Below are positions 4,502 through 5,990 of a stretch of 5,990 bases of DNA, piece after piece. Positions within the stretch are counted from its first letter, which is position 1. The number at the start of each line of letters is the position of its first letter. A model generated the notes under the pieces. The model was not told the origin of the DNA and ran no database searches. It saw nothing but the letters and a program-made list of their open reading frames with translations. Position numbers and translations under genes: made by a program. Location: the NCBI GenBank assembly GCA_021200395.1, contig JAJQGQ010000208.1, forward strand, positions 1 through 5,990, given 5' to 3'. Source of the stretch: Erysipelotrichaceae bacterium. GTDB taxonomy: Bacteria; Bacillota_I; Bacilli_A; Erysipelotrichales; Coprobacillaceae.

Positions 4502-5896
4502 ATGATATGTTCTAAATGTAAAGGTGAAGTGAGCGATGATATGCAATATTGCCCTCATTGTGGGACAAAAATTGTTAAATGTCCTTATTGTGGACAAATT
4601 ATCTATCCTGGCTCTCAGTTTTGTATTCATTGTGGAAGACGTTTAGATAGTTCTTCTCAAGATAATTATAACAATGATTATAGGCAAAATAGAAAGTCTT
4701 CTATAGGTGGTTATTATAGACCTCTAGATCAAGATAATAATTATCATCAAAAGAGTTATAACAATTATAGCAATAATTATGATGATGATTTTAATACTTA
4801 TGACAATGATTATAATGATAATCAAAACTATAATGATTATGAAAAACCTAAGAAAAAGCTTAATATTCCTCTGATTGTAGGGGCAGTTATTGTATTAATT
4901 GCATTAAGTGGTTTATCTTATTGGTATTTGTATTATGGATCAAGTTCTAATGATGCTTATAGTGATTCTTATGATATAAGTGAATTTTATGGTGATAGTG
5001 ATGACAGCAATAATGCTACAACTGTGACTAATATGACCATTAGTGGAACAACTTCTTATACTTCACAAATTGGGAATAATGTTCAAGGCGGTTTTGTTTA
5101 TCAAACAGATGATAAAATATATATGCAAAATAATGATGGTTATTTAGTAAGCATGGATTATGATTTATCTAATCAAGTAGTATTAGTAGAAGATGATGTT
5201 TCATATATTAATGTCACTGATGATAAGATTTATTATTGTGATAGCAATTATATTTTACATTCAATGGATTTGGATGGTTCTAACGATATAACATATTTTG
5301 ACGGTGAAGATGTTTATTATGTCAATGTTATAGATAATATGATTTATTATCAATTAGATTCTTCTTCAGAATCTATCTATGTATACGATGTTGATTTAAA
5401 AACATCTAAACAAATTACAGATCACCAAAGCTACAATATCAATGTTATTGATGATATGATATATTTTACAGGTAGTGATGGTATTTATGCTATATCTACT
5501 ACTGGTCAAGGTGAAGAAAAGCTTATAAGTGGTGAAGTTTATAATTTGATGTATTCTAATGGTAAACTTTATTATTATATTGATGGTGTTATTTATAGTT
5601 ATGATGTGAGTACAAAAGAAACTGTTACTATAACAGATGGTTATTTACTTAATATGACTGATGATTATTTGTTCTATTATACATCTAGTTATGTTTTATA
5701 TCGTTATGATATTAGTACAGGTCAAAGTACAAGTATTTATACAGGCTATTTGACTGATGTAAGTGTTTGTGGTGATAAGTTAATACTTACAACATATGCA
5801 TCTAGTGGTTATGAAAAAGTATTATTAACATTTGATGGTAGTCAACAACAAGCTATTTTTGTTGAAACAACAACAGATAGTGGAGATTATGTATAA
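4502..5896 (+). CDS. Membrane-anchored zinc-ribbon protein with DUF5050-like repeated (predicted beta-propeller) domain
   Basis: The product has 464 residues in four parts. Residues 1-46 hold two zinc ribbons with CxxC pairs C3/C6 with C17/C20, and C27/C30 with C41/C44. Residues 51-116 are a low-complexity linker rich in Asn, Tyr and Asp. KPKKK (115-119) precedes one membrane helix at about 122-145. The rest (about 150-464) is predicted to face outside, since the lysines should keep the N-terminus in the cytoplasm. This outer part repeats a unit of 34-39 residues seven times, each centred on a DD(K/M)IYY-type strand (hydrophobic residue at 206, 243, 281, 320, 356, 390 and 427). That resembles DUF5050 proteins and would suit a seven-bladed beta-propeller. 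The architecture suggests an envelope receptor or scaffold that binds a ligand outside and a partner inside. Its true function is unknown. It is paired with the small membrane protein gene upstream. Confidence 0.85.
   Translation: MICSKCKGEVSDDMQYCPHCGTKIVKCPYCGQIIYPGSQFCIHCGRRLDSSSQDNYNNDYRQNRKSSIGGYYRPLDQDNNYHQKSYNNYSNNYDDDFNTYDNDYNDNQNYNDYEKPKKKLNIPLIVGAVIVLIALSGLSYWYLYYGSSSNDAYSDSYDISEFYGDSDDSNNATTVTNMTISGTTSYTSQIGNNVQGGFVYQTDDKIYMQNNDGYLVSMDYDLSNQVVLVEDDVSYINVTDDKIYYCDSNYILHSMDLDGSNDITYFDGEDVYYVNVIDNMIYYQLDSSSESIYVYDVDLKTSKQITDHQSYNINVIDDMIYFTGSDGIYAISTTGQGEEKLISGEVYNLMYSNGKLYYYIDGVIYSYDVSTKETVTITDGYLLNMTDDYLFYYTSSYVLYRYDISTGQSTSIYTGYLTDVSVCGDKLILTTYASSGYEKVLLTFDGSQQQAIFVETTTDSGDYV
4652..4849 (+). 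repeat. Low-complexity Asn/Tyr/Asp linker-coding tract
   Basis: This in-gene tract encodes residues 51-116 of the zinc-ribbon protein. It consists mostly of AAT, GAT and TAT codons in irregular runs such as NNYSNNYDDDFN and DNDYNDNQNYNDY. It is probably a flexible spacer between the cytoplasmic zinc ribbons and the membrane. Near-repetitive codons make it prone to length variation between strains. Confidence 0.7.
5087..5839 (+). repeat. Seven tandem degenerate protein repeats (propeller-blade-like)
   Basis: Seven copies of a motif like V-I/T-D-D-x-I-Y-Y begin near residues 203, 240, 278, 317, 353, 387 and 424 of the zinc-ribbon protein. Each is followed by a turn and a second strand such as LHSMDLDGS, IYVYDVDLKTS, IYSYDVSTKE or LYRYDISTGQ. 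Copies are 34-39 residues apart. The repeats are diverged at the DNA level, indicating an old duplication series rather than a recent expansion. Confidence 0.75.
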
Positions 5897-5898
5897 AA

Positions 5899-5926
5899 TT
5901 GTATTTCCGAGGAAATACGATATAAT
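5899..5926 (+). promoter_or_regulatory. Promoter with operator-like palindrome in the spacer
   Basis: TATAAT at 5921-5926 is a perfect -10. TTGTAT at 5899-5904 is a partial -35 with a 16-bp spacer. The spacer and part of the -35 are covered by the palindrome at 5901-5918. Transcription would start near 5933, just before or within AAAGAGGG. It lies 3 bases after the zinc-ribbon stop codon and points to a gene beyond the window. Confidence 0.6.
5901..5918. promoter_or_regulatory. 18-bp palindrome, probable operator
   Basis: GTATTTCC (5901-5908) and GGAAATAC (5911-5918) are perfect inverted repeats around a GA centre. Eight paired bases match without error. As RNA it could form a 7-bp stem with a CGAG loop, but no T-run follows on either strand, so an intrinsic terminator is unlikely. 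Its place between -35 and -10 is typical of a repressor operator. The binding protein is unknown. Confidence 0.6.
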
Positions 5927-5990
5927 ATAAAAAAGAGGGTAATTCAAAATAATTTGGGGTTGCAAAGATTTTAATTATCAAATTAGATGG
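5927..5990 (+). other. Leader or start of the next transcription unit, cut by the window end
   Basis: After the promoter comes a purine-rich AAAAGAGGG (5931-5939) that could be a ribosome binding site, but no start codon lies at a normal distance. TTG at 5954 or 5960 reaches a stop at 5972-5974. An ATG at 5987 has no ribosome binding site close by. The segment may be a 5' leader, or the beginning of a gene using an unusual start. Confidence 0.35.

Noticed and set aside
4652..4849. The repetitive AAT/TAT/GAT tract as a CRISPR or non-coding repeat
   Set aside because: It has no regular repeat and spacer lengths and is an in-frame low-complexity linker of the zinc-ribbon protein.
5901..5918. 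The palindrome as an intrinsic terminator of the zinc-ribbon gene
   Set aside because: No T-run follows on either strand and a perfect TATAAT lies directly downstream, so an operator in a promoter fits better.

Overview
The window is a compact, AT-rich stretch of bacterial chromosome with every gene on the + strand. Low GC, strong GGAGG-type ribosome binding sites and extended -10 promoters point to a low-GC Bacillota. The gene content (ppaX, trxB, rapZ, whiA) agrees with this. An Erysipelotrichia-like gut lineage (Coprobacillus/Thomasclavelia type) is my guess from overall style, not something the sequence proves.

Region by region: (1) 1-437 is the 3' end of a gene whose start lies outside the window, the C-terminal domain of a type I restriction endonuclease subunit (HsdR). 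(2) 438-2083 is a two-gene unit, ppaX-trxB, with its own extended -10 promoter, an 8-nt gene overlap and an intrinsic terminator. (3) 2091-4184 is a second unit, rapZ-whiA-xre, with its own promoter. rapZ and whiA are tightly coupled, and xre starts one base after whiA. (4) 4185-5896 holds a small membrane protein gene and a gene for a membrane-anchored zinc-ribbon protein with a seven-fold repeated extracytoplasmic domain. (5) 5897-5990 carries a promoter whose -35/-10 spacer is filled by an 18-bp palindrome, presumably driving a gene beyond the window.

How the genes fit together: ppaX, trxB, rapZ and whiA form a cut-down version of a locus known from Bacillus (hprK-lgt-ppaX and trxB-yvcI-rapZ-yvcK-whiA-crh). 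It links HPr/carbon control, thiol redox balance, a nucleotide-binding regulator and a cell-division/chromosome-segregation regulator. Here lgt, yvcI, yvcK and crh are missing from their expected places. A restriction gene sits where lgt would be, and an XRE regulator plus two envelope proteins sit where crh would be. The less familiar part is 3951-5896: a controller-protein-like XRE regulator, a GACT-AA-AGTC palindrome just downstream of it, then a membrane hairpin protein and a possible transmembrane sensor with a zinc-ribbon inside and a predicted seven-bladed beta-propeller outside.
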